A stretch of 64,000 nt of DNA. Source: Xanthomonas phaseoli pv. phaseoli. GTDB lineage: Bacteria; Pseudomonadota; Gammaproteobacteria; Xanthomonadales; Xanthomonadaceae. Where the stretch lies: the NCBI GenBank assembly GCA_022749655.1, contig CP094244.1, positions 23,662-87,661 of the forward strand. Reading direction: 5' to 3'. Under the pieces are notes generated by a model. The model made no database searches. It was not told the DNA's origin and worked only from the letters and a program-made list of their open reading frames with translations. Below are positions 17,335-28,018 of this stretch, piece by piece; positions within the stretch are counted from its first letter, which is position 1; the number at the start of each line of letters is the position of its first letter. A program made the translations under genes and the position numbers.

Positions 17335-19902
17335 ATGCAGCGACTTCCGAAATACAGCAACGAACCTACCGACATTGGCGATGTGCTGCCGTGGGCGTAC
17401 CTGGTCGCCCCCGGTGTGGTGCTGAACCGCAATGCGTCGTTAATCACGACGCTACGCTTTCGCGGTCCAGACCTGGACTCAGCGACCAAGCACGAACTGA
17501 TTGCCGTGTCGGCTCAGATGAACAACCTGTTCCGCCGCCTTGGCGACGGCTGGTATTTCCAGATCGACGCACAGCGTGCACCCAGCACCAACTATCCCAG
17601 CGGCGAACACTTCCCCGATCCGATGTCGTATCTGATCGATGAAGAACGTCGCACGATCGCCGAGACCGGGGTTCACTTCGAGACCACGTATTACTTCACA
17701 CTCGGATGGTTGCCGCCCAAGGCGCGGGAGAGTACAGCCCGAGCCTGGTTCTTCACTGACCCGGACGGGCAGCGCAAGAGTGCGGCCAACCGTGACCGGC
17801 AGACAATCAACGATTGGCTCGACAAGTTCTTGGTGGAGCGCGTTCGGCTCCTGGAGGCCTTCTCGGCCATCCTGCCCGAAGTGCATGCGCTCGATGACTC
17901 CGAGCTGCTGACCTACCTGCACGACACAATCAGCACCAAGCGTCACCCGGTGGTGCCTGGTGACGTATCGCAAGAGCTTTGCCGCGTGCTGCCCGATACC
18001 CCGCTGATCGGCGGCAAGGAGCCGAAGCTGGGCAAGCACCACATGGGCATCATCACCGTGCGCCAGTTCCCGACGCAGACCACGCCCGGAATCCTGGACC
18101 GCTTGAACCGGATGGGCATGGCTTACAGGTGGGTGACGCGCTGGGTGGCCCTGGACAAGGCTACGGCCGACAAGGAAATGAAGAAGATCCAGCGCGAGTG
18201 GTTCAGCGGCCGCAAGTCCTTCATGGTCATCTTGAAGGAGCTGCTGAGCAAGTCAGAGTCCGCGCTGGAAAACCCCGAAGCGCTCGCCAATGCGGCCGAC
18301 GCCAATGCAGCCATGCAGGAAATTGCCGCCCAGGCGGTGGGCTACGGCTACTTCACGCAATCGCTGATCGTGCTGGATACCGATCCGCGCCGGCTGGAAA
18401 CCAAGCTGCGCGCGGTCGAGCGCGAAATCAATGGTCTAGGCTTTGTGACCATTGACGAAGCCCGCGACGGCAACGCCATCGATGCGTTTCTCGGCGCGGT
18501 GCCAGGCAACGCCCAGCACAACATCCGCCGGCCGATGGTGTCCACGCTCAACCTCGCTCACGCCATGCCAAGTTCCAGCGTGTGGGCGGGGCCGCGCTAT
18601 TGCCAGAACGATCTATTCCCCGGCAATGCGCGCCTGGACCACTCCCCGCCGCACATGTTCGTGGTCACCGGAGAGACCACGCCTTTCCGATTCAGTACGT
18701 ATGTCGGTGACGTTGGGCACGCGATGGTCATCGGCCCGACCGGTGCCGGCAAGTCGTTGTTTCTCAACCTTGCCGAAACACAGTTCCGCCGCTACGAGTC
18801 GGCGCAGGTTTACATCTTCGACAAGGGCGGCAGCGCCCGGATCACCACCGACCATGTGGGGGCGCTTCTACGACCTAGGCGGTGACAGCAGCCCGGCGTT
18901 TCAGCCGCTGGCCCACGTGGACAACGACCAGGAGCGGGCGTGGGCGCAAGAATGGCTCATTGACATCATCGTAGGCGAAGGCGTCGAAATGACGCCGCAG
19001 CGTAAGCGCGCCATCTGGGATGCGCTCAACGAGTTGGGCGCAGACGACAGCCCGGTCGAGCAGCGCACCATTACGGGCTTTACCGTGCTGGTGCAAGATC
19101 CAGTCATCAAGGCGGCCTTGCACCCCTTCACTGCGGATGGGGCGCATAAGAAACTGCTGGATGCGTCGCACGATGACGTATCGCGGGGCAGCTGGCTCGC
19201 GTTTGAGATGGAAGAATTGATGAACACCCCCAGGTGGTCATGCCGGTGCTGACCTACCTGTTCCACCGCTTGGAGCAGCGCTTCGACGCGAAGCGGCCGA
19301 GCCTCCTGGTGCTCGATGAAGCATGGCTGTTCCTCGACCACCCAGCGTTTTCGGCCAAGATCCGCGAATGGCTCAAGGTGCTGCGCAAGGCCAACGTCGC
19401 TGTGTGGTTCGCCACGCAGAGTCTGGCCGACGTGGCGCAATCGAAGATCATGCCGACGCTGATCGAGGCGTGCATGACCAAGATCTTCTTGCCCAACAGC
19501 AGCGCCCGAAACGAAGAGGTGGCCAAGTTCTACCGGATGTTCGGTTTGAACGATAAGCAGCTGGACATCCTCGCCAGCAGCACGCCAAAACGCGACTACT
19601 ACCTGACCAGCCCCCAGGGCAATCGGCTGTTCTCGTTGGGCTTGGGGCCGCTGGCACTGGCCGTGTGCGGCGCAACAGGCAAAGAAGCGCAGCGCGAAGC
19701 AATCGCCATCCGCAAGACCACCAACTCCACCGTGCAGTTCAACGAGGCCTACCTGACCCACCTGGTCAACAAGTACGACCAGGCACAGTTGGCAAAGCCG
19801 GCCAACCAACGCACCGCATCACCCCTGCAATGGGCGCTCGACTTCGTGCGCTCTGTCGATAGCAGTCCCGCAGCGCCCAGCAACACCACCGTCCAAGCCT
19901 AA
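17335..19902 (+). CDS. trbE: TrbE, VirB4-type ATPase (two frameshifts as assembled)
   Basis: About 856 residues after repair, the usual TrbE length. It is the largest ATPase of the mating channel. Walker A VIGPTGAGKSLFLN is near residue 465; Walker B LLVLDEAWLFLDHP is in the last third. The frame breaks at the G run 18858-18862 and the C run 19227-19231. One extra base in each restores HVGGRFYDLGGD and MNTPQVVMPVLTY, and the whole protein reads through. A conjugative plasmid would not work without this gene, which supports sequence error over true mutation. Confidence 0.9.
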
Positions 19903-19920
19903 CCCCGCATGGAGAACGCT

Positions 19921-20694
19921 ATGACCATTCGTCGCGTCACCGCAGCCCTCACCGTCGCCATCGGCATCGCCTGCGGCTCCGCCGTCTATGCTCCCCCGGC
20001 GCAAGCGATTGTGTGTGCCAATTGCAGCAACCTGGTGACTCAGTTGTTGCAGCAAAGCCAAGAAATCTCGGCCTACGCCAAGCAGGTGCAGCAGTATAAA
20101 ACCCAGTTGGATCAATTGAACTTGCAGATTCAGCAGGTCGCCAACGAGGGCCGCAATCTGACTTCGCTGCCGCGCAATGTGTTTGGCGAGTACAAGCAGG
20201 TTTACAACTCTTATAAGCAAAGCATTTCGCAGCTGCGCGGAAGCATGGCGAACCTGCAAAACACGCGCGATATGTTCGCCCAGCGCTACCCCGAGGTGAC
20301 GAATGACACCACCTTCCAGCAGCTTTCCGCGATGGTCGATCAGTGGCAATCGCAAGGCCGCGAGAACGTGGAGGATGCCCTGTACAGCGGCGCGGCCGTC
20401 CTGGACACACTGGATAGCACCAACCAGCAGTTTGAGACGATGGGTCAGGCCTCGCAGTCAGCGACCGGTGCCTTAGCTGCTACGCAGGCCGGCAACCAAA
20501 TCAACATGCTGGTCGGCCAGGAAATGATGAAGCTCAACGCACAAACCGCTGCGATGAACCAGGCCGTGCTTGAGGAACAAGCTCGGCAGCTGGCGTCTGA
20601 CCAAGCGAACAACATTGAGATTAATCGAGCCTATGGAAGTAGTGCTTACCAGAAATCAACAGTCCCACCCGCAAATGTCGAGTTCATCAAGTGA
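19921..20694 (+). CDS. trbJ: TrbJ, VirB5-type minor pilus protein
   Basis: 257 residues from ATG 19921, preferred over ATG 19909 because GGAG at 19911-19914 is correctly spaced. A signal peptide ends near PPAQA, then a Cys pair VCANCSN and long Gln-rich coiled-coil helices (QVQQYKTQLDQLNLQIQQV). This is the usual TrbJ plan: a periplasmic or pilus-tip protein. The stop overlaps the next GTG. Its last residues (STVPPANVEFIK) are repeated at the end of the next gene. Confidence 0.88.
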   Translation: MTIRRVTAALTVAIGIACGSAVYAPPAQAIVCANCSNLVTQLLQQSQEISAYAKQVQQYKTQLDQLNLQIQQVANEGRNLTSLPRNVFGEYKQVYNSYKQSISQLRGSMANLQNTRDMFAQRYPEVTNDTTFQQLSAMVDQWQSQGRENVEDALYSGAAVLDTLDSTNQQFETMGQASQSATGALAATQAGNQINMLVGQEMMKLNAQTAAMNQAVLEEQARQLASDQANNIEINRAYGSSAYQKSTVPPANVEFIK

Positions 20695-21042
20695 AGAAGA
20701 TCATATATTCAGCCGCGCTAGTTGCCATTGCAGCCCTCGCCGGGTGTGGTGGCGATCGTACCGCTTCGGTTCCCGATAGAGTCTCAGCTACAGGCAGCAT
20801 TCCTGGCGATGAACCAATTCCGATTATCGAGAAATTAGGTTTGCCGGAAAAATGCCGACAGCCCGCTGCATTCGACCAAGAGTGTGCAGATCAAATAGAT
20901 AGCGCATACGGGAAGGGGGCTGGCGCTGATGCAAAGCTTAAGCTGGATTTTTGTGGCGCCTATGGAGGTTGCATCGGGATGCAGCGCAATCGTGCCTACG
21001 AGAAATCGACCGTGCCCCCGCTAATGTAAATTTTATCAAGTG
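20691..21042 (+). CDS. trbK: TrbK-type entry-exclusion lipoprotein (frameshift at end)
   Basis: About 116 residues from GTG 20691. The lipobox LAGC follows a short hydrophobic signal. In IncP plasmids TrbK in this position blocks entry of a second related plasmid. As assembled it stops at 21029. One extra C in the run at 21015-21019 extends it to STVPPANVNFIK ending at 21042, almost the same ending as TrbJ, so the trbJ 3' end and trbK 5' start have been duplicated in tandem. Confidence 0.7.
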
Positions 21043-21249
21043 AAGAAGATCATCTATTCATTCGCGCTATTAGCGCTTGCGTATGGCGACGCAGCGCAAC
21101 GTGCATGCCCTGCACCAGGCAAGCACCCATCCGCCATCAAGCCAAAGCGATCCGATGCTTCCGCACCGTCCACTGTGGATCCGGCGAAGTCGGTTTCACG
21201 GGGCTGGCCGGATGCACGAACCATGCCAGCGACTGCATCTAAGCAATAG
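21040..21249 (+). pseudogene. Decayed second trbK copy
   Basis: It begins GTG AAG AAG ATC ATC like trbK, and its first residues (MKKIIYSFALLALA) match. The lipobox Cys is replaced by Tyr (LALAYGD), and the remainder has no resemblance to TrbK. It probably arose from the trbJ-trbK tandem duplication and no longer makes a lipoprotein. A further frameshift cannot be excluded. Confidence 0.5.
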
Positions 21250-21260
21250 GACGGACAGCG

Positions 21261-22736
21261 ATGAACCCGACCACGACAGGCTTCCTCACACAGCTGTTGC
21301 AGAACTTTGTCAACGTGTTTTCCAACGGATTTGGAATCCTGACGCCCCGCGTCGGCAATTCTGGGCACGTTAGCCGCCATAGAAGTTGCGTTGGCTGCAC
21401 TGTTTTGGTCATTGCGCGGTGAAGATTTCACCGCGCCATTCCTTCGTAAGCTGTTGCGGATCGGATTCTTTGCTTTCCTTGTGGCGTCGTGGCCCACGTT
21501 GACTAACGGCGTCGCCAGTGGCTTGGCGCAGATCGGGACCTTAGCCGGCGGCGGTACCGCGACCCTGGTGAAAGATCCTAGCGCGATCCTCGACAGGGCT
21601 ATGGAGGTCATCAAGCCGATTGACAATAAACTCAAAGACATGCAGCGCGGCAGCTGGATGGACAAGGTTGCGATGCTCGCAGTCGTTGTGCAGTACACAG
21701 TTGCAGAGCTATTTATTCTCGCTGCATTCGCGGTGTTGGCGCTCACGTGCATGCTCACCGTGATCGAGTTCTACCTGGTATCGGTGCTTGGCCTAATCCT
21801 GGTTCCATGGGGATCAGCAACCACACCGCGTTCCTTGCGGAAAAAGCCATCGGTGCGGTTATAGCGCAGGGCGTTAAATTGATGGTGTTGAGCTTCATCA
21901 TGGCTGTCTACGGCACTGTGATGGCCACATTTACGGTGCCGCCGGCTCCCGAAATTTTGGTCACTTACCTGGCAGCTGTCTCGGCCGGTGTTATGGCAAT
22001 CCTGGCGGTGCATGCCCCAGCCGTGGCAGGTGGGTTGCTCTCTGGTTCGCCATCGTTGACCGCCGGCAGTGCGGCAGGCGTGGCCATTGGTGCCGGCGCC
22101 GCCGCCATCGGTGCTGGTGTCGGTGCCGCCGCGCTTGGCCGCATGGGTGCGGCCAGTGCGGCCAAGACCATCACGGCTGCCGGGCAGATCCACGGCGCCG
22201 GCAGTGCAGCTGCTGCAAACAGCACAGGAGCTGGTGCGGCTGCACTGAGTAATCCGAGTGTGCGTGGCAGCGTCATTGGTGGGCTGATGGCGGCAAGCAC
22301 GACGCCAGCCGGCCAGGCCGTTGCAGCCGGCGTTCAACGCGCTGCAAGCACCCGGCTCGGCCAGGCCGCAATCAAGTTCGGCTCTGCCGCGGCTGCAAAC
22401 ATTGATCGCGGCGTCTCAGCGGGCGCCAGCTACGCGGCCGCTGGTGCGTCGGAAGTCGGCCGGATGGCCGCTGCACCGATCACCAATGCCGGCGCAGCGG
22501 TGAAGGATGCCTGGTCCCAGGGCGTTGCGATGAGCGGCGGTGTACCGCCCGCAACTACACCGACACCGCCTGCGACACCTACCCCATCCCAAGAAAGACT
22601 GGCTGCCGGCAGACAGCGATTCAGCGACGCAGCAATGGTCGCCAAAGCATCAACGACAGCGATCAAAGGGGCCACGACCACCAGCGGTGGCGGTAGTGGG
22701 AACCCGACGATTGCCCCCACCAACGACGAGAGCTAA
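21261..22736 (+). CDS. trbL: TrbL, VirB6-type membrane channel protein (two frameshifts)
   Basis: About 491 residues after repair. It starts MNPTTTGFLTQLLQ, then five or so membrane segments (for example LVASWPTLTNG, AAFAVLALTCMLTVIEFYLVSVLGLILVPWG, LMVLSFIMAVYGTVMA), followed by a long Ala/Gly/Ser-rich C-terminal tail from about residue 250. This is the TrbL/VirB6 plan: an inner-membrane pore through which DNA passes. The frame breaks near 21350-21361 and at the G run 21809-21812 (one more G restores VPWGISNHTAFLAEKAIG). Confidence 0.85.
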
Positions 22737-22742
22737 CCACGC

Positions 22743-23464
22743 ATGAGCAGCACCAAAGATTTACTGCAAACGCCCGTCGGCCAGCGTCCCAGCTCGCCGC
22801 CGATGTCGCCCCATCACGACTCAGCCCGCAAAGGCTGGACTGACAAGCTCGAAAAATCGGAAAGCGACAAGCGCGCATGGCGCTGGGCAGCCGTTGGCGG
22901 TTACGCCTTGTCGGTGCTACTGGCCGGTGGCTTGGTTGCCCTAAGCAACCGGCCGCCGCCGAAGCCGCTCATCGCGCGTATCAACACTGATGGCGCGCCG
23001 CAGGTTGTCGGTTACGCAAGTCCAAACTACAAGCCCGGCCCGGCCGAAATCCGCTACTTCCTCAAGCATTGGGTGGAACTGGTACGCACCGTCCCGCTTG
23101 ATCCGGTGGTAGTGAAGTCGGCATGGAACGAGGCCTACAGCTTCATGACCCCAGCCTCTGCGAACAAGCTCAATGCCGAAGCCCGCGTGCCGGGTTCGAC
23201 CATGAGCAAGGTCGGCCAAGAAACCGTCACCACCCAAGTCACCTCAGTGGTCCCCGTGTCGGCCGACAGCTACCAGGTACGGTGGGTGGAGACCAGCTTC
23301 ACCGACCAGGGCCAGGTCAAGGAGCGGGCGACGTGGACATCCACGTTCACCATCAAGCAAAGCACCCCGATCCCAAGATCGAGCTGGTGAACCCGCTGGG
23401 CCTGTTCATCACGGACTTCAATTGGCAGCGCGACATCGGCAGCGCCCCTAATTTTTTCACTTAA
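22743..23464 (+). CDS. trbF: TrbF, VirB8-type assembly factor (one frameshift)
   Basis: About 240 residues after repair. A cytoplasmic N-terminus, one membrane segment (AVGGYALSVLLAGGLVAL, about 44-62) and a periplasmic VirB8 domain (RYFLKHWVELVRTVPLDPVV, then RWVETSF). It nucleates the periplasmic core of the channel. The frame breaks at the C run 23364-23367; one more C restores STPDPKIELVNPLGLFI to the stop at 23464. Confidence 0.87.
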
Positions 23465-23477
23465 GAGTGCAAACACT

Positions 23478-24473
23478 ATGCAAACCATGAAGACGACCGT
23501 TCTGCCGTTGCTGTTGTTGTCCGCCGGCATCGCCAATGCCCAAACTACGCCACAGGTGCCCGCGATCACCAGCGCGCTCAACGACAACAGCACGGCGACC
23601 GCCAATGCGACCCCGTTGGCCAACAACGCCCCCGCTCCCGCACCCGCCTATGTGCCGCCGCCCTTGCAGCCGGAGCATGTCTCGCCGCGCGTCGCCAAAG
23701 CGCGGTCTGACTTCGACAGCAAGCAGCGCGCCCAGGTGGCCGAGTACGTCGGCCAGGCACGGCAAGTGCCGACCAGCTCCAGCACGGCCAATGTGGGCGG
23801 ACAGACGATCTTTACCTATCGGCCTGGTGCGCTCTATACGATCTATATATGTCGGCGCCGGCCGTCAGACCGTTATCGACTTCCAGCCAGGCGAACAGCT
23901 GACGGGCGAAGTCAACGGCTCCGATACGGTGCGGTGGCTCATTAGCCAGGTCACCAGCGGCACCGATGCCGGCGAGCAAGTGCATCTGGTGCTCAAGGCG
24001 GTGGAGCCAGGTCTGACCAACGACCTCTTCATTGCCACCAATCGGCGCACCTACCTGGTCACCGCGCGCAGCGTGGCCGATTGAGCATGCCCAGCGTGTC
24101 GTGGCAGTACCCGATGGACACCTGGAAGGCCCAGCAAGCCGTGGCGGCCAAGCGCGAAGCCGTCCAGCCTGTGGCAGTCGCCCCGGATGCATTGCACTTC
24201 AACTACGACATCAAGGGCGGCCGCTACTCCTGGAAGCCAATGCAAGTCTTTGACGATGGCGCGCAAACCTATATCCGCATGCCGGCCACGCTCAATGCGA
24301 CCGATGCCCCGGCGCTGTTCCTGATCGAGAAGGGCGAACCGTTGCTGGTGAACTACCGCGTCAAAGGCGTGGCAAACGGCACCACCGGCCCGACCTACAT
24401 CGTAGATCGCGTGTTTGATCGCGCCGAGCTGCGCGTGGGTGCGAAGCAAACCATCACGATCCGCCGTCGCTAA
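23478..24473 (+). CDS. trbG: TrbG, VirB9-type channel protein (two frameshifts)
   Basis: About 331 residues after repair. A signal peptide ends at GIANA-Q, followed by a Pro/Ala-rich stretch, an N-terminal VirB9 domain (FTYRPGALYTIYVGAGRQT, VIDFQPGEQL, TGEVNGSDTVRW) and a C-terminal domain (MPSVSWQYP, PTYIVDRVFDRAELRVG). It contributes to the outer-membrane core complex. The frame breaks in a TATATAT tract near 23845 and near 24084, where one base is missing before AGCATGCCC. Confidence 0.87.
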
Positions 24474-24488
24474 TCACTGAGGTGCCGC

Positions 24489-25841
24489 ATGCAGACCACA
24501 AACGGAACCCCGGCTGACGACGAACGCGACCCGGTGACCGGTGAGTCGGCCAGCGAAGGCTACACGCCCCCGCAGGACGCGCCGATTCCCTTGGCAACGC
24601 CCAAGCCGAAGATCAAGACCCTGGACAAGAAGAAGGTCGGCATCATTGCCGGCATCGCGGGTGTGTTGATCGCATTCGCCTTCGTCCAGGCCTTCACGCA
24701 GAAGCCGAACCAGAACAAGTCCAAGGAGCAGCCGGCCACCGCCAACATGTCCACCAAGCCTGAGGCGTTCAACGCCTTGCCAGGCGACTACGCAACGGCC
24801 GCCCAGCAGCGCGCAGAGCGCGTTCCGAAGCTCGGGGCACCAATGCCGGGGGAAGTGGGGCAAATGCAGTACGCGACCCAGCAACAGGCCAGTACGCGGG
24901 CCTACGGCGGCGGTGCGCAGCCGCAGACAGCGGCACAGCAGTTTGCCGCCCAGCAGGATCTACAGCGCATGCAACAGGCCGCCAATGCCCGCTACGCGAA
25001 AACCAGCTTCCAGCAAAGTGCTAGACCTGGTGCGGCCGGCAATCCGAGCCAGTTCGGTGGACCGCCGGCATTCGGTGGCATGCCGGCGGACTCACCCGAG
25101 GCGGTGCAGCAGCAGATGCTTGCGCAGGCCGCTGCCGCGGCCGCTGGTGCTGGTGGGCCAGACAAGACCGCTCGCGACGATGCCAACCGCCAGGACGACA
25201 AGCGCCACTTCATGGATGAAAAGCGCGACACCGGCACGCTGCAATCGCGCCTGACTCCGCCAGCCACGCCGACCGTTGTGAGCGCCGGCACGCTCATCCC
25301 TGCCCTGTTTCTGACAGGGATCAACAGCGACCTACCCGGCCAGATCACCGCACAAGTCTCACAGCCGGTCTATGACACCCCAACTGGCCGCTACGTCATC
25401 ATCCCGCAAGGCTCGGTGCTGATCGGTGCTTACGACTCGCGCGTGACCTTCGGGCAGAACCGCGTGTTGCTGGTGTGGCAGCGCCTGCGCTTTCCGAACG
25501 GGTCTAGTCTGGATCTGGAGGGCATGCCAGGTGTTGACCTGTCCGGCTATGCCGGCGTGAGCGATAAGGTCAACAACCATTGGGGCAAAGTCTTGTCGAG
25601 CGTGCTGCTGTCGAGCACGGTAGCCGCCGCTGTGGCGACGGCCGAAGGTGACAGTTTTTCCGCTTTTCAGCGTGACGCAGGTCAGGCCGCATCCCAGGGT
25701 GCAGCGCAACAGATCAACCAGGCCGGTTCGCAGCTGCTTCAACGCAGCATCAACGTGCAACCCACGCTGGAAATTCGGCCTGGTCAACGGGTGGCGGTCA
25801 TGGTCAACAAAGACTTGGCGCTGTCGCCCTATGGCCCGTGA
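24489..25841 (+). CDS. trbI: TrbI, VirB10-type channel protein
   Basis: 450 residues, intact. A cytoplasmic N-terminus, one membrane segment (GIIAGIAGVLIAFAFVQAF, about 55-75), a Gln/Ala-rich linker, and a C-terminal VirB10 beta-barrel domain from about residue 255 (GTLIPALFLTGINSDLPGQI, IIPQGSVLIGAYDSRV, RPGQRVAVMVNKDL). It spans both membranes and senses energy from the ATPases. It closes the trbB-I run. Confidence 0.92.
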   Translation: MQTTNGTPADDERDPVTGESASEGYTPPQDAPIPLATPKPKIKTLDKKKVGIIAGIAGVLIAFAFVQAFTQKPNQNKSKEQPATANMSTKPEAFNALPGDYATAAQQRAERVPKLGAPMPGEVGQMQYATQQQASTRAYGGGAQPQTAAQQFAAQQDLQRMQQAANARYAKTSFQQSARPGAAGNPSQFGGPPAFGGMPADSPEAVQQQMLAQAAAAAAGAGGPDKTARDDANRQDDKRHFMDEKRDTGTLQSRLTPPATPTVVSAGTLIPALFLTGINSDLPGQITAQVSQPVYDTPTGRYVIIPQGSVLIGAYDSRVTFGQNRVLLVWQRLRFPNGSSLDLEGMPGVDLSGYAGVSDKVNNHWGKVLSSVLLSSTVAAAVATAEGDSFSAFQRDAGQAASQGAAQQINQAGSQLLQRSINVQPTLEIRPGQRVAVMVNKDLALSPYGP

Positions 25842-25911
25842 CCGTGAACCAACGTGTGCAATATCGATAAACTCCGAGGGCTTTACCAACCACCCAACGG
25901 AGCAAATAGCT

Positions 25912-26219
25912 ATGCCTGCAAAAGCCGCTCGGCGACAGGTTGTCGCGAACGTGGCCCCTAAGCAGATGAAAGCGATTGACCGCGATGCACAGCGAGCCGG
26001 ACTCAGCCGGCGAATGTTTATGCAACACCTCATGGAAGAATTTCTGCTTCAACCCACCACCCTGGTGGCCGGCGGCATCTATCGCAAGCAAGACCGCGAA
26101 CGCCTCCGCTTCCACCTGTCCGTCCCCTTGCACAACGGCGTCAGCAAATACGCCAAAAATTGGGCGTCACGATCAGCGTCGTTATCACCACCGCTGTAGC
26201 CAATCGCTACCCGCTATAG
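25912..26219 (+). CDS. Small probable DNA-binding protein after trbI (one frameshift)
   Basis: About 102 residues after repair. The start MPAKAARRQVVANVAPKQMK, then IDRDAQRAGLSRRMFMQHLM, suggests a ribbon-helix-helix protein. A second part reads RFHLSVPLHNGVSKYAKKLG. The frame breaks at the A run 26155-26159; one more A gives VTISVVITTAVANRYPL and a stop at 26219. The role is unknown; it could be a trb regulator or a relaxosome accessory. Confidence 0.5.
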
Positions 26220-26229
26220 GAACAACTAC

Positions 26230-26469
26230 ATGGCCCGCAAACCATCTGCACTGCCGAAGATCCCCGTCAAAACCGAACGCGTCACCAAGCGCTTGCAGTT
26301 CGATCCCGCACTCATCAAGCGCGTGGAAGCCTTCTGCGACTTCTACGCGCACACCGTGGGCGCAAAGCCCGACTGGAACGATGCCGCCGTTGCCCTGATC
26401 GAGCATGCGCTCGATGGCAACCGTGACTTCACCAAGTACCTTGCCGAGCAGAACAAGCCAGCTGCATGA
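26230..26469 (+). CDS. DUF2274-like protein
   Basis: 79 residues: LPKIPVKTERVTKRLQFDPALIK, given in part as KTERVTKRLQFDPALIKR, then WNDAAVALIEHALDGNRDF. It resembles DUF2274 proteins, which follow trbI in Tn4371-like elements. Probably a small regulator; function not established. Confidence 0.6.
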   Translation: MARKPSALPKIPVKTERVTKRLQFDPALIKRVEAFCDFYAHTVGAKPDWNDAAVALIEHALDGNRDFTKYLAEQNKPAA

Positions 26470-26541
26470 CCACACCGTGACGCACTGAGTCTGTGCGGTC
26501 CACCTCGGGTGACCGCATCAGACAACCGCCGGAGTTAGCGC

Positions 26542-26789
26542 ATGAACGCACCCGAAAAAGCCTGGGATACCGCATCGGCGAAATGCTCTACGCCATGTCG
26601 CAGTGGTCACGCCCAGCCCGCGCCAGCATCGTGATCGTCGGCATGCTTGCCGCCATCGTGTTTTTCTGGCTCTCCATACCCGCTGCCGCCGTCGCCATCG
26701 GCTTCCTATCGCTGGCGACGTTCTGGCTCCTGCTGCCCACCGACCCGCCGGCCGATCCGAATACCGCCGCCAACGACCCGGAGCGCTGA
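26542..26789 (+). CDS. Small two-segment membrane protein (one frameshift)
   Basis: About 83 residues after repair. ATG 26542 begins MNAPEKSLGYRIGEMLYAMS once one A is added to the run at 26555-26559. Two hydrophobic stretches (IVIVGMLAAIVFFWLSI and AVAIGFLSLATFWLLL) follow, then an acidic tail. It ends one base before the topoisomerase gene. No family recognised; probably a transfer-region accessory. Confidence 0.5.
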
Positions 26790-27621
26790 CATGCGTCTAT
26801 GGATCTGCGAGAAGCGCGACCAGGCCAAAAACATTGCGCCACTGCTGGGCAACCCGAAGCCTGGTCAGGGCTACATCGATACCGACGATGGCCGGGTGAC
26901 GTGGGCACGTGGCCACCTCTTGGAACAGGTCGGTCCACCGGGCTACGACAAGGCATGGGAGGCCTGGAATTTCGAGGTGTTGCCCATGATCCCGACCGCG
27001 TGGAAGCACCAACCAACTGCCGACAAACAGCGCGAGTTAGCCGTGCTGCTAGCCAACATCCCCAAGGCATCGGAAATCGTCATCGCAACCGACTGCGGCG
27101 CCGAGGGCGAAGCGATCGCCCGAGAGCTGCTGGACCACGCCGGCTATCGGGGACCGGTGCGCCGGCTGTGGTATTCCGCGCTCGATGCTGCAAGCCTGAC
27201 CAAGGCAATCGCCAGCTTGCGGCCAGGCGAAAGCAGCGAGCCGCTCTATTGGGCAAGTCAGGCACGTTCACGCGCCGACTGGCTCATGGGCATGAACCTC
27301 AGCCGTGCCTACACGCTGCGGTCCCGTGCAGCTGGCGGTAAAGGGCCACGGCACGTCGGCCGGGTGATGTCGCCCACCCTCGCCCTGGTCGTGCGTCGGG
27401 ATGCTGAAATCGCCGCGTTCCGCGAAGCCACCTATTACGAGCTGGAAATCACCGCTCAGACCGTACTCGGGGCAAACGTCGTGCTGACGCACGCCCCGGC
27501 AGATGCGGGGCGGCTCTTCGCTCGCGCCGACGCCGAAGCCATCCTCGCAGCGGCCACCGGAGCCAGTGGACCGCTCGCGGTCACGCACGAAAGCAAGGCG
27601 CAGAAGCCCCCTGCCCTGATG

Positions 27622-27711
27622 GAGGGTCGGCAGGGATTCGTGTAAAAAACAGCCAAAAGTGAGCTAACTTGCTGTTAGCGAAGGCCTTTACACGAATCCC
27701 TGCCGACCCTC
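27622..27711. repeat. Left terminal inverted repeat of the cassette
   Basis: 90 bp. Its two ends are themselves inverted copies of about 24 bases (GAGGGTCGGCAGGGATTCGT ... reverse at 27688-27711), with a central segment containing GAGCTAACTTGCTGTTAGCG. Confidence 0.85.
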
Positions 27712-28018
27712 AAGTACGACAGTCCACGGTAGTTCTCTATCGCATGGCGCGCGGCGATGCGATGCCGGGCACAGGGCGGCCGTGGAACATCGCGCCGCAG
27801 TGCGCGCAGCGGCAGCGCACGCATTGATCCAGATACCTATGTCCCGTTTGGACACTTCTGCGTTGCGGCACATCGAAACGTCAACCGCCGTAGCAGAACC
27901 GAGCACGACCACTGTCGAGCGCAAGCCGGTTCCCGCAAGCTGCGCGACTCGCGGCTTGCGCCACGCCGGGTCAAGGGCGGCAAGCAGCCACTTTCATGCG
28001 GTACACCAGGGACATCCG

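Noticed and set aside
21777..22300. Ala/Gly-rich minus-strand frames over trbL
   Set aside because: They are complements of the repetitive GC-rich tail of TrbL and have no ribosome sites.
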